Positions 8,894 to 18,984 of a stretch of DNA of 64,000 nucleotides are shown here, piece by piece (position 1 is the first letter of the stretch; the number at the start of each line of letters is the position of its first letter). The notes under the pieces are model-generated. The model saw only the letters and a program-made list of their open reading frames with translations, was not told the DNA's origin and made no database searches. The stretch spans positions 372,001-436,000 of the forward strand of contig CAVMBN010000163.1 in assembly GCA_963678705.1 (NCBI GenBank), given 5' to 3'. The DNA is from Panorpa germanica (lineage: Eukaryota > Arthropoda > Insecta > Mecoptera > Panorpidae). Both the position numbers and the translations under genes were made by a program.

Positions 8894-9849
8894 GAGAAGC
8901 AAGTTTGACATTGAAGCCTAGCAAATGTGAATTTATGAATAAAGAAACGCAATATCTTGGTCATATTATTTCTAGTGATGGTGTAAAGGCAGATCCAGAA
9001 AAAACAGAAGTAATTAGAAACTATCCGCGTCCGAAAACAGTTAAACAAATCCGATCTTTTATAGGGTTAGCTTCATTTTATAGACGATTTATAAAGAATT
9101 TTTTAGAAATATCATCAAGCCTAACAAAACTGACTTAAAGCAAAAATGAGACATTTATTTGGGGACCTGAACAAGAGAAAAGTTTTGAAGCATTAAAAAA
9201 CGCGTTATGTTTTGAGCCAGTTTTAGCTTACCCAGATTTTAGTCAAGAATTTATATTAGGTACAGATGCATTAGGAATCGCATTAGGCGCAATCCTAAGC
9301 CAAGTTCAGGATGGAGTAGAACGTCCTGTCGCATACGCTTCTCGTAAATTAAATAAATGTAAGAAAAATTACTCAACCACAGAAAGGGAATGTTTAGCGA
9401 TTTTATGGAGTTTATCACATTTTCGTACGTATTTATATGGTAAGAAATTTAAGATTCAAACAGATCACCGATCATTATGTTGGTTAATGACTATGAAAGA
9501 TCCAATGAAAAGTAAATTAGCACGGTGGGCTTTAACTTTAGCAGATTACGATTTTGATATTATTTATAGGCCAGGGGTAAAACACGGTAATGTTGATGCA
9601 TTAAGTAAAATAGAAACAGAAAGTATTGCAGCCGTAGCAGCTGAAGAAGTTCCATATTGGGATTGGTGTCAAATTAAAAATGAACAAGCTAGTGATTCCG
9701 ATATTAAACAATTAATAACGCAAACTAAGTATGGGGAGAAAAATGATTATTATTTAGATGATAGGGGTATACTGTATAAGAAAAGTAATGAAAAAACAGA
9801 TAGAAATGACTATGTAGTAGCACCAACACGAATGGTACCGAATATATAA
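8887..9849 (+). pseudogene. pol: pol, part 2: reverse transcriptase thumb, RNase H, start of integrase linker
   Basis: Continues part 1 after the frameshift at about 8882. The thumb and connection are clear: LKPSKCEF, YLGHIISSDGV, then RSFIGLASFYRRFIKNF. A TAA at 9136-9138 interrupts LTKLT/SKNE. RNase H follows, with FILGTDALGIALGAILSQ, STTERECLAI and QTDHRSL, which are the acidic active-site blocks. The tether VKHGNVDALSK near 9570-9608 is the usual end of RNase H in this group. The last 80 codons (to 9849) are the linker with GILYKK and VVAPTRM that normally precedes the integrase HHCC finger. The finger and everything after it are absent; the frame stops where the Polinton-type sequence takes over. 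Confidence 0.88.
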
Positions 9850-9876
9850 ATTATATCGTTATTATTTCCTCCTTAA

Positions 9877-10197
9877 ACAAAATTAAGTGCCTCAGCGTCT
9901 TCAACACCATATTCTCTAGAAAAATTGCAAAACGTTCGATCAAGACTTTTGCAGCGTACGTCCTCAGTTGGTTTACTAAATAATAAACGTTTTGGTAAAT
10001 ATTTCAAAAATCTTATTCCAAATTATATAACTTTCAATAAAAATCCAAAAGAATACATTTATTGGGATAATCTAAACGAATTAGTTGATAGACTAAAATT
10101 ACTAATTAGTTCAAAAAGGGCTGGCAATACATTACATGACAATGAAATTATTTCAATAGTTGAAGAATTAAAAAAAGCTAATATTATTATTATATAA
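9877..10197 (+). pseudogene. Small conserved ORF fragment of Polinton-type element
   Basis: An open frame of 106 codons between a TAA at 9874 and the stop at 10195-10197. It contains no ATG, so it is either the end of a longer or spliced gene or a truncated copy. The middle and end (NKNPKEYIYWDNLNELVDRL followed by a KLLIS...AGNTLHDNEIISIVEELK block) resemble a short protein family I associate with Polinton-like elements in invertebrates; its function is not known to me. The sequence is lysine- and asparagine-rich, with two probable helices at the C-terminus. It lies just upstream of the integrase remnant on the same strand. It could equally be a nucleic-acid-binding accessory protein of the element. 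Confidence 0.45.
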
Positions 10198-10253
10198 ATA
10201 CTTAAACACATTCCCTTCTTTTTCATTAATTTTTAACTACTCATGTAAGTAAC

Positions 10254-10451
10254 ATGACTATTAACAAATTTGGAGTACACATACATAAGAAAAAAATTAC
10301 TCGGCACGAAACAGTATCAAAAAATGATTTAATTATTATAGATAGACGTTTAAAAGCTGCAGAGAAATATATTAATGATGCTTATATTAATAACTTTCTA
10401 AACATTATTGAAGTAAATAAAAAAAATTGCAACATTAATTACAGAATTTAA
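10254..10451 (+). CDS. Unknown small protein, Polinton remnant
   Basis: A 65-codon frame with a true ATG start, 56 bp after the preceding ORF and on the same strand. The product is small and basic (start MTINKFGVHIHKKK), with a helical middle around DRRLKAAEKYINDAYINNF. I do not recognise the family. It has no membrane segment or signal peptide. Position and strand suggest it belongs with the integrase side of the element, but the frame is short enough to be fortuitous in AT-rich DNA. Confidence 0.35.
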   Translation: MTINKFGVHIHKKKITRHETVSKNDLIIIDRRLKAAEKYINDAYINNFLNIIEVNKKNCNINYRI

Positions 10452-10485
10452 AACAAAACATAGTTTAGATATTAGTTCTTGATAA

Positions 10486-10617
10486 ATTTCTCAACTAGAT
10501 ATATCTGTATATCTAGTTGAGAAAGTTTTACAGAAAAAAGGAAAAAAAGTTTTTGTAAAGTGGTTAGGTTTAGATAAATCTCATAACAGTTGGATAGATG
10601 CTAAAAATATTGTATAA
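10486..10617 (+). pseudogene. Integrase C-terminal chromodomain-like fragment
   Basis: The last 43 codons of a gene, opening right after a TAA at 10483 and ending with TAA at 10615-10617. VEKVLQ leads into KVFVKWLGLDKSHNSWIDAK, the signature of the chromodomain-like tail found on integrases of Polinton/Maverick elements, where it is thought to help choose chromatin targets. The catalytic core and zinc finger are not found upstream, so this is a remnant. A perfect hairpin covers its first codons (see 10487-10524). Confidence 0.7.
10487..10524. repeat. Perfect 17-bp inverted repeat, 4-nt loop
   Basis: TTTCTCAACTAGATATA is followed by TCTG and then its exact reverse complement. The right arm overlaps the integrase codons LVEK. 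A perfect stem of this length is unlikely by chance in AT-rich DNA and may mark a fold-back copying event or a transcript structure. Confidence 0.8.
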
Positions 10618-10681
10618 CATTTTAAATAAATAAATCTACTGGTTATTATAAATATGTATTTATTTTACAATAAAAATATAC

Positions 10682-13600
10682 TTATAACAATAAATCGCTA
10701 TCACTTAAATTATCGAAACCCCAAGGCAAAGTATCTGTACTGTTTTTTATAAAACAATGTTTATCATAAAAAGGACTTAAAGCAATTTTTGTTTGTTTAA
10801 TGGAGTACACATTATGCAATTTTGAAACTATTCCTCTCTGAGTACAATTTTTTTTATTAAAAGTTCTCAAACAATTTTCATAATCTTCAAAAGAAATATG
10901 GTTTCTTACTACACTTGTCTTTATTCCTTTTATTTTTTTTATAATGTCATTATTATTAACCTTCATTGTATACATTTTCGATCTTAGTCCTATAAAGTGA
11001 GTCATAATTTTACCGTTATTTTCATCCTTCATTAAACCCAATACCTTTTTATTTACACGGGGAATATTATATTGATTGTTTTCTTTATAATCACTTGTAT
11101 CAAACTTACTTATATCGCGTTTTATAGTTCATAAATATCTGATGTAATAATTTCATAAATTAACGAGTCAGTATCAATATATAATAACTTTAAATTATTA
11201 TTAAAAAATTCTTTGTGCATATAATTATAATGAAAATCATACATTACTGTTTTAGATAAATCTAATATTGAAAAGCCAACATATATAGGTTTATTAAATG
11301 TAATATTAGGTTTTAAAAGTTCAATAGCTACAACATTTTTATTAAAAATTGTTCGGCTATAAAAATTAGGTGGTGCTATTAAACTTTTTACTCCATATCG
11401 ACCACCCCAATTTGTTTTTAATTTTATATCACGATGTTTTCTAACATTTCCATTGTCTTACCAAATACACTATTATTCATTAATTTATACAAGTTTTTTT
11501 CAAAATCATTGGTAGCCATTTTTCTTTTTTCTGTATTTAAATCGATATAGTTTTTTAGCCACGGTGATTGACTAAATTTTAAAACTCGATGTATTTTTGA
11601 TACTTGCATTCCTAAATGTATACATTGCTTTAAATTACTATAATGAATTATATATTTCTCCTTATCATATAAAGTAGTTAAAAGTTTTTTATGTTTACTT
11701 CCTGGTGCAATACAATGCTCAGGACAAAGCGGTTAATCTTTATGGAGATTATGTAAACTTTGAGGATAAGTTAAATCTACTTCTAAAATGTTACCAGTAT
11801 TGCTAGTTTCTGACAAATTGCATATAGTCCAATATTTCCTGGTTGTTTAACCATTTAATATTTCCATATGGTAGGAATTGAGACATTGCATGACCGTATA
11901 AGTTATTAACATCGAAATACATTAGATATTTAGAAGGTAATTCAGGTTTATACTTGTCAGTCATATATTTGTTATTGGCCTCTGCATATCTGTTTGAACA
12001 TTGACTTATACCACCTCTGATACCCTTCTCTATAAATAGCCACATATTTATATCAGTAAACAATTCAAGTTTAATTTTTGTAATTTTAGACATAAAATCC
12101 CATGCTAAGCTAGGAGTAGAAACATAATGCACTGGATCTAATTTATACTTGTCTAAACAATTATCTCGAAAATTTTCAAATATGTCACAAAGTAATAACA
12201 CATCGGTTTTTAAGTACAAATCGGAATATTCACCAAGTGTTTTGATATGAAATGTACTCCATACATCTTGTGCTTTTTTAATAAATTAAAAAAATTATCC
12301 TGAGGTGGTAAAGCTGTCTCATTTAACTTTTCCCAGGAATTTATATAATCATAAGGAAATACACTTTTTTTACTTAACATACTAAATTTTTCATTGCTTA
12401 ACATGTTAAATTCTGATTTTAAAATTTTAAGTTTATTATTTGGTAAATATGATGCCAAATTATTTAAAGAACTAGCCATAAATCGATATGAATCAATAAA
12501 TATTAATGAAATATTAGTTCCATAAACATATTTCGTAAATGAAATATATTTTTATTTATTAATTGATAGCAAAGAAGTTCTTCCACTTATTCCAGTAGCT
12601 AAATCAATTATTATAAAATGTGAATCATAAGATGATAAATTGTGAAAAATTATTGGAATCACATAACTTTCATTATAATTTAAATTACATTCATTATGAG
12701 CTGGTCCTCTATAATTTTCTGTTAAATGACAATGATCTCGAACACGGTCTTGTTAGAACGGTTTTTCACATATATGACAATTTATTGCATTTAAATATTC
12801 CATCTTTTGTTGAGCCGTCAATGTTTTCATTAATAATACATTTTTTATTATATCCTCAACATTATAAGCAATCTCTTTTAATTCATTTACAAACAACTAA
12901 ACGCAATCTTCACCACGATAACTATTATAATAAGATTTAGAGTCATCATATGAATATTTTACATAATATCCAACGCTATGTGCAATATGTGTTTGATATA
13001 CCCCCTTGGTTTCAATATTTGTCACATTACTATCCAATATACTTTCAAAGTCTGCATAAATAACACATGCATTTCTAATGTTTCTCTTAAAGTTTTTAAA
13101 CTCAAGTATATTAGAATTTTCAACTGGCATTATCGGTTTAACTGGTCTGTGTCCTAATCTAACACAGTCTTGTAAATGTTCCTTAAACTTTCACTCATCT
13201 CTAAAGAAATGTAAACATCGATCACAAATAAATTTCTTACAATTTGTTTTTGAAAGTAGATTACTAACAAGTCTTGATAAATTCTTTATCCAACAAAAAT
13301 GAAATTATATTTTATTGTCGCATTCCTCATTATTACTTTCAACAACATCTTGTTCATCCTCTTCTTCTTCTTCTTCTTCTTCTTCTTCAAATTCATAATC
13401 ACTTTGAATCATTAATAAATGAATATGTTTACTTTCATATATTTTACTAACATATACAGGAATAGTTACAAATGTTTTCTTGCTCTTTTTTAAAATATAC
13501 ACATTGATTGATATATTATTTAGTTTTTCAAATTTTAAAACTTGTGATAACGTCATTGGAAATTTAATACCATTTAAATTAAAACAATTTATATATTTCT

Positions 13601-14444
13601 TATAAGATGATACTCTGTCGCCATGAATTTTTGATGGATAAAGTGCTGATAATACTGCCCATACAAAACATTTATCATCTTCATTCTGAACATTTATTAC
13701 AGCCTTTTTTCGTCTTATTTCAACTAGTAAGTCAATAAATGATGAACAATAAAATGGAACAAATTGATTTATATTTACTATCATATTTACTATTTTACAT
13801 AGAGCCCATCCACTTTGATTTTCTTGAAAAGTTTCTAAATATTTTAATACAACATCAATAACATTTTCCTTATACTAATGTTTTAATTCTGTTGATACAA
13901 AAATTTCATTATTTTTAGTATTAAAATAATTGTATTCAAATATATGTTCTTCTTCTTTAGCTGATGGTAAAACAAATTCACCACAAAAAATTACATTAAC
14001 TTTTAAAGCACTATGTTTTTTAAGAGCATTTTTAATTCTAGATGCAAACATATAAAATGCATCATTTAAAAATTGTAATGGATCAATGTGACTTAAATTA
14101 ATTAACACTCCTGTTCTAACACGTCCTTTAAATGATGAATTTATTGCCTGCCATTTATTTCGATCACTACGTTTTGAAGTATTTATAGTTCCTCTTCCAA
14201 TTTTTTCTTTATTTTCTAACAATGTTTGAAAATATTTTAATACACTTATATTGCTTTCAACACTTCGTTTATATCCAATTGAATAAGTATTTTTATTATT
14301 ATTTTTTAATAACTTATTTAATAATCTTATATTAATTTTATTATAATCACACCACTTTTTCGACTGAATACTTGAATAATTTGAACTATTTAAGTGTACA
14401 ATAATTTTTCTCATATGCTTAATAATTTTACAACCGCTATCCAT
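10682..14444 (-). pseudogene. polB: Protein-primed family B DNA polymerase pseudogene (Polinton type)
   Basis: Replicative polymerase of a Polinton/Maverick-like element, about 1,250 codons including breaks. The N-terminal region (13305-14444) has INLSHIDPLQFLNDAF and KKAVINVQNEDDKCFVWAVL. Next come a C2H2-like finger (CDRC...H near 13230), exonuclease motif I YADFE (13044-13058), a Cys/His cluster (CHICEKPF, then DHCHLT), exonuclease motif II around FHNLSSYD (12615-12647) and motif III YLKTD (12202-12216). Polymerase motif A is DVNNLYG (11893-11913), motif [11 protein letters not shown] (11457-11486) and motif C YIDTDS (11164-11181); the usual ending IALSPF...LPWG follows. In-frame stops lie at 13875, 13305, 13191, 12897, 12753 and 12552, all in one frame, plus 11733 in a later frame. 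Frameshifts fall near 12275 (in an A-run), 11820, 11448 and 11125. All three stop codons occur, so this is decay and not a recoded gene. Confidence 0.92.
13361..13388. repeat. (CTT)n microsatellite
   Basis: Nine uninterrupted CTT/TTC triplets. On the minus strand they encode a run of glutamates in the N-terminal part of the polymerase pseudogene, where the family has no such run. Confidence 0.9.
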
Positions 14445-14551
14445 TGTAACTTATATATTTCAGTTTCAAAATCAAAATAAATCACAATTGTTTTTAAAAG
14501 TTCATTTATTTATATAATTTTACATAAAAAAAATATGCAATAATCACTATG

Positions 14552-14908
14552 TTATACTTTTACAATTTCGTCATCAGAGTCTAACACTTCTACAATTTCA
14601 TCGTCAGAGTCTAATATTTCAATAACTTCATTATCATCGTCAAATAATTCTATGATTTCCACATCAGAATCTTCTTCCTGTATTTTAATTTCTTCGTGAC
14701 CTATTATTATTTAATCAGCATAACTCTCTATAATTTTCTCGTATGTCTTCTTTTCTTCATCCGTCATATCCTTTGGATCACAGTCATCTATATTAAAATC
14801 GTCAGTTATATCTTGCACATAATATCTATCTTCACTGTCAATGCCGACGCGTATATCCCCCGAATCCAATAACCATGTTACGCCTGGAATATTCTTAAAT
14901 CTGTTCAT
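14552..14908 (-). pseudogene. Unknown acidic small gene split by one stop
   Basis: An ATG-started frame of 65 codons (14711-14908, start MNRFKNIPGVTWLLDSG) ends in a TAA at 14711-14713. The same frame then stays open for another 52 codons to a second stop at 14552-14554. The second part is extremely acidic and holds a tandem pair of a DSDDEIVEVL-like unit near its end, so both parts were probably one protein of about 118 residues. It is the first gene read inward from the right end of the Polinton remnant and lies 107 bp upstream of the polymerase on the same strand. I do not recognise the family. An acidic tail of this kind can bind basic proteins, but no function should be assumed. Confidence 0.45.
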
Positions 14909-15095
14909 ACTATTAAACTTTAGCTTGAACTAAGAAAACATTACTCTGTAATTACATCTCATTATCATGTCTATTTAAATGACATTTATGCATTAATTTA
15001 CCATATCTACCACTCCATATTAAATACCACCTCCGACAACAGAATCTCCTTACATATGCATACATGCATAAAAATGCATAAGTGGGAATATATAT

Positions 15096-15120
15096 TAACG
15101 TCATCATCTTATAACCAATA
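15096..15120 (-). promoter_or_regulatory. ACGTCA...CCAAT module, copy A
   Basis: ACGTCA at 15098-15103 and CCAAT at 15115-15119, 17 bp start to start, joined by CATCATCTTATAA-like sequence. Confidence 0.5.
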
Positions 15121-15226
15121 ATAAGAAATATGCTAATATGATCTTACACTGACTGCATCCACAGCTACATCGAGGATACGAACATAAACGATTGGCTTCC
15201 GGAAATTAACGAAGAATGCAATAATA

Positions 15227-15258
15227 ACGGCATATCTTCTACACCAATACCAACACAT
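15227..15258 (-). promoter_or_regulatory. CCAAT module, copy B (degenerate)
   Basis: ACGGCA at 15227-15232 and CCAAT at 15244-15248, 17 bp apart, with the joining CATATCTTCTACA matching copies A and C. The CRE half-site has one mismatch. Confidence 0.4.
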
Positions 15259-15358
15259 ACATAATTATTACAATCGCTATCTCACTCTTTACCACTACTG
15301 CTTTCTCACTCACAACCTTGGGTATTGTAGAGAATGTACCAACAGATAAAAGCTGTAA

Positions 15359-15392
15359 TGACGTCATCATCTTCTAAACCAATAGCAATACA
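15359..15392 (-). promoter_or_regulatory. Full CRE (TGACGTCA) plus CCAAT module, copy C
   Basis: A perfect palindromic CRE at 15359-15366 and CCAAT at 15379-15383, with the same joining sequence (CATCTTCTAAA) and spacing (18 bp) as copy A. Confidence 0.55.
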
Positions 15393-15568
15393 TCCCATAC
15401 ATGACATTTGATCATATGACCTTAATGCATCCCCACCCTTACACCCCTTTCACATTCTTATATGTCTAGCCACGCCCCCTCTTCATATCGTGATCTAAAT
15501 GCATACCCACCCAAATAATTTCCAACTCAACTTCTAAACTGTCTCAGAACCGGCTTTGTAACACTACT

Positions 15569-15809
15569 CGCGTGTACGCGTAATGAAAAATTCGTTTCTA
15601 ACTCTAGTTTCCAACTGTCTAACTTTTGTAAAAACACTTTGTTTAGGGTAAATTAAAACAAATTTAAAACAAACTTAAATACTTTTCGTTTGAAAAAGTA
15701 TTCATATAATTTATTTAATTTTTTTCCGTAATTAATTTCTCACTTTTAATCACTTTTTTCACCTAAAGTAGCAGGAGCCGATCACACACATAGTAAATAA
15801 TAACCACTT
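15569..15809 (-). repeat. Array unit R0 (partial, right edge of the island)
   Basis: The array resumes at CGCGTGTACGCG, about phase position 1,347 of a unit. It carries private changes such as CTCTAGTTTCCAACTGTCTAA. Confidence 0.9.
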
Positions 15810-17397
15810 GTGTTGAAAAGCAATATCAACGTCCTTGTAAACCAATACGTAGGTCTTCTTTTTTGTATTAAGTCCCATCTGTCTTGCCAGAGCTTATGCA
15901 TATATGCATTCATCTGTTTGGCAATATATTTGGTATCGTCTCCAGTCTTTTATCCTACAGCCGCATTTACTTTAAATCCTCAAATTTTGTCGCATTAATT
16001 TTAAATCATCAAAATTTGATTTTTTCAGTTCTAGCGTAATTTGTACTTGAGTAAGTGCGTGAGTGATATTTAAATCTAAAGGAATTGTCCCCAATATCAC
16101 CTGCACCACTTTTGTAGATACAGTTCTGCAACAACGCGTCATCGTCAATAACATAGTTCTTTGCATGGAAGATCTGGAAGATTGATCCTGTAATACCATG
16201 CCGAAGCACAATACAAAACCATTGGCATAAATGCCCCCTTGTATAGTATCGGCATAGTTGCTGAGTTTAAGCTTCATTCCGTCCTTGTGACACGCGCAAG
16301 GTGTGTTACAAGTTTATCATTTTTTGTTACCGTATTTGTTTTGTAGCTTTGTAGTTTTAAGAAACTACTGATTTTATCTATAGCAGGTCGAGAACGGCTT
16401 TCTAGTTGTTCTGTACTATTTGCACCGATAAGGATTACATTATCGTTGGCAAAACATACGTTTACACAACCTTTCGAGTGAGAAACTTAGTTCTCGTCGA
16501 ATACCATGTTCCAGAGCTCAGGCCCCATTACGGATCGCTGAGGACAACCTTTAGATAGTTGCCTTTTTATGGAACGGTAATCGGTTTGTAAAATTAATGT
16601 TCGACAATGAAAATAGTTCTTTATAGCGCAGTAGACGTACCTAGAGGTTTTTGCCGGTCTAATTCTTTGAAGGTCACTTGGCCACCAGACATTATCAAAG
16701 ACACACTGAATTTCTATAAATATCTAAAGTACATACTTGTACTTATGCCTACTTACTTACCATTTGTTTGTTACTATTGAATGTTCATGAACGATCAATC
16801 ACTATTTCCAAGAAAACCGCACATATTGTTCACTTAATCACTTATAACAATTAATACACTCTCTTTACTATTTAAAACACGCATTTATATAAACTAATTG
16901 TTATGTTTTAATATTATTTATAGTTAATGTTAATCGACTTACTTGATAGTGGGCGGCAACCTTTTGTCTTCCGTATATTTGTAGTGTTTATATGAGGTCT
17001 TCCTTATATAGCTCTACAGATTTCTTGAATTTCTTAACCACTTGATGTTTTAGCACTAACACTAACATAATTATTATCACTTTTTTTGTCTATCGCACTT
17101 ATTAATGTCTTATATCAAACATCAAAGTTACAATTTTGAGGTTAAGTTTATAAGACCGCGTGTACGCGTAATGAAAAATTCGTTTTTAACACTGGTTTCC
17201 AACTTTCAAACTTTTGTAAAAACACTTTGTTTAGGGTAAATTAACACAAATTTAAAACAAACTTAAATACTTTTCGTTTGAAAAAGTATTCATATAATTT
17301 ATGTAATTTTTTTCTGTAATTAATTTCTCACTTTTAATCACTTTTTTTACCTAAAGTAGCGGGAGCCGATCACACACATAGTAGATAGGAACCACTT
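15810..17397 (-). repeat. Array unit R1
   Basis: C-terminal LINE fragment at 15972-16277. The core frame is broken by a TAA at 16487-16489, in the codon before the VSHSKG block. Confidence 0.9.
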
Positions 17398-18984
17398 GTG
17401 TTGCAAAGCAATATTATCGTCCTTGTAAGCCAATACGTAGGTCTTCCTTTCTGTATTTAGTCCCATCTGTCTTGCCAGAGCTTATGCATATATACATTCA
17501 TCTCTTTGGCAATATATTTGGTATCGTCTCCAGACTTTTATCTTACAGCCGCATTAACTTTAAATCTTTGAAATTTGTCGCATTTATTGTAAATCATCAA
17601 AATTTGATTTTTTCAGTTCAAGCGTAATTTGAACTTGAGTAAGTGCATGAGTGATTTATAAATCTAAAGGAATTGTCCCCAATATCACCTGCATTACTTC
17701 TGTAGATACAGTTCTGCAACAACGCGTCATCGTCAATGACATAGTTCTTTGCATGGAAGATATGGAAGATTGATCCTGTAATACCATGCGAAGCACAATA
17801 CACAACTATTAGCATAAATGCCCCCTTGTATAGTGTCGGCATAGTTGCCGAGTTTAAGCTTCATTGCGTCCTTGTGACACGCGCAAGGTGTGTTACAAGT
17901 TTATCATTCGTTGTTACCGTATTTGTTTTGTAGCTTTGTAGCTTCAAGAAACTACAGATTTTATCTATAGCAGGTCGAGAACGGCTTTCTAGTTGTTCTG
18001 TACTATTTGAACCGATATGGATCACATTATCGTTGGCAAAACATATGTCTACACAACCTTTTGAGTGAGAAACACAGTTCTTGTCGAATATTATGTTCGA
18101 GAGCTCAGGCCCCATTACGGATCGCTGAGGACACCCTTTAGATAGTTGCCTTTTCATGGAACGGTAATCGGTTTGTAAAATTAATGTTCGACAATGAAAA
18201 TAGTTCTCCATAGCGCAGTAGACGTACCTAGAGGTTTTTGCCGGTCTAATTCTTTGAAGGTCACTTGGCCACCAGACATTAACAAATGCACACTGAATTT
18301 CTATAAATATCTCATATACATACTTGTACTTATGCCTACTTACTTACTATTTGTTTGTGACCATTGAATGTTCATAAACGATCAATCACTATTTCCAACA
18401 AAACCGCATATATTGTTCACTTAATCACTTATAACAATTAATACACTCTCATTATTATTTAAAACACGCATTTATATAAACTAATTCTTATGTTTTAATA
18501 TTATTTATAGTTAATGTTAATCGACTTACTTGATAGTGGGCGGCAACCTTCTGTCTTCTGTATATTTGTGGTGTTTATATGAGGTCTTCCTTATATAGCT
18601 CTACAGATTTCTTGAATTTCTTAACCACTTGATGTGTTAGCACTAACACTAACCTAATTATTATCACTTTTTTTGTCTATCGCACTTATTAATGTCTTAT
18701 ATCAAACATCAGAGTTACAATTTTGAGGTTATGTTTATAAGATCGCGTGTACGCGTAATGAAAAATTCGTTTTTAACACTGGTTTCCAACTGTCAAACGT
18801 TTGTAAAAACACTTTGTTTAGGGTAAATTAACACAAATTTAAAACAAACTTAAATACTTTTCGTTTGAAAAAGTATTTATATAATTTATTTAATTTTGTT
18901 TCGTAATTAATTTCTCACTTTTAATCACTTTTTTCACCTAAAGTAGCAGGAGCCGATCACACACATAGTAGATAGGAACCACTT
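17398..18984 (-). repeat. Array unit R2
   Basis: A 1-base deletion (ATGCGAAGC for ATGCCGAAGC) joins TLYKGAF with the next block at 17618-17842. The core is intact at 17861-18211. Its private variants (GAACCGATATGG, TTCGAGAGCTC, ATTAACAAATGC) recur three units later in unit R5. Confidence 0.9.

Larger units (their letters stand above)
3367..9849 (+). mobile_element. 3'-truncated Ty3/gypsy-type LTR retrotransposon
   Basis: In order: 5' LTR, primer-binding site, long leader, gag, then pol with protease, macrodomain, reverse transcriptase and RNase H. The order and the YLDD reverse transcriptase box fit the Ty3/gypsy group (Metaviridae). The element breaks off in the linker just before the integrase zinc-binding region. 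No integrase, envelope or 3' LTR follows. Gag carries three in-frame stops and a frameshift; pol carries two in-frame stops and a frameshift, so the copy is dead. No target-site duplication can be assessed because the right end is missing. Confidence 0.9.
9850..15568. mobile_element. Polinton/Maverick (adintovirus-like) element remnant
   Basis: Holds a C-terminal integrase fragment (plus strand) and a protein-primed family B DNA polymerase pseudogene (minus strand), arranged tail to tail with 64 bp between their stops, plus small ORFs and a promoter-like end. Integrase and a protein-primed polymerase together define the Polinton/Maverick group. No capsid, packaging ATPase or protease gene is present, and no terminal inverted repeat is visible, so only one portion of a much larger element remains. 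The left boundary with the retrotransposon is estimated. Confidence 0.75.
14909..15568 (-). promoter_or_regulatory. Non-coding end region of the Polinton remnant
   Basis: No reading frame. It lies upstream of the leftward gene pair and contains three similar CCAAT modules, several ATGCAT motifs (about 15055-15080), a TATATATT stretch near 15090 and a CCACGCCCCC box near 15471. This looks like a promoter or terminal region of the element. A terminal inverted repeat cannot be shown because the other end is absent. Confidence 0.45.

Noticed and set aside
7471-9048. Minus-strand frames inside pol (7471-7689, 7816-8046, 8812-9048)
   Set aside because: They are shadows of the well-supported plus-strand pol frame.
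12620-13302. Plus-strand frames at 12620-12940 and 13078-13302
   Set aside because: They are antisense to recognisable DNA polymerase motifs, including the Cys/His clusters and exonuclease motif II.
10682-14444. The DNA polymerase read with a reassigned stop codon
   Set aside because: TAA, TAG and TGA all interrupt the frame, and frameshifts occur as well, so decay is the better explanation.
15000-15568. A terminal inverted repeat of the Polinton
   Set aside because: No matching inverted sequence is visible near 9850 or elsewhere in the island, and the junction lacks a target duplication.
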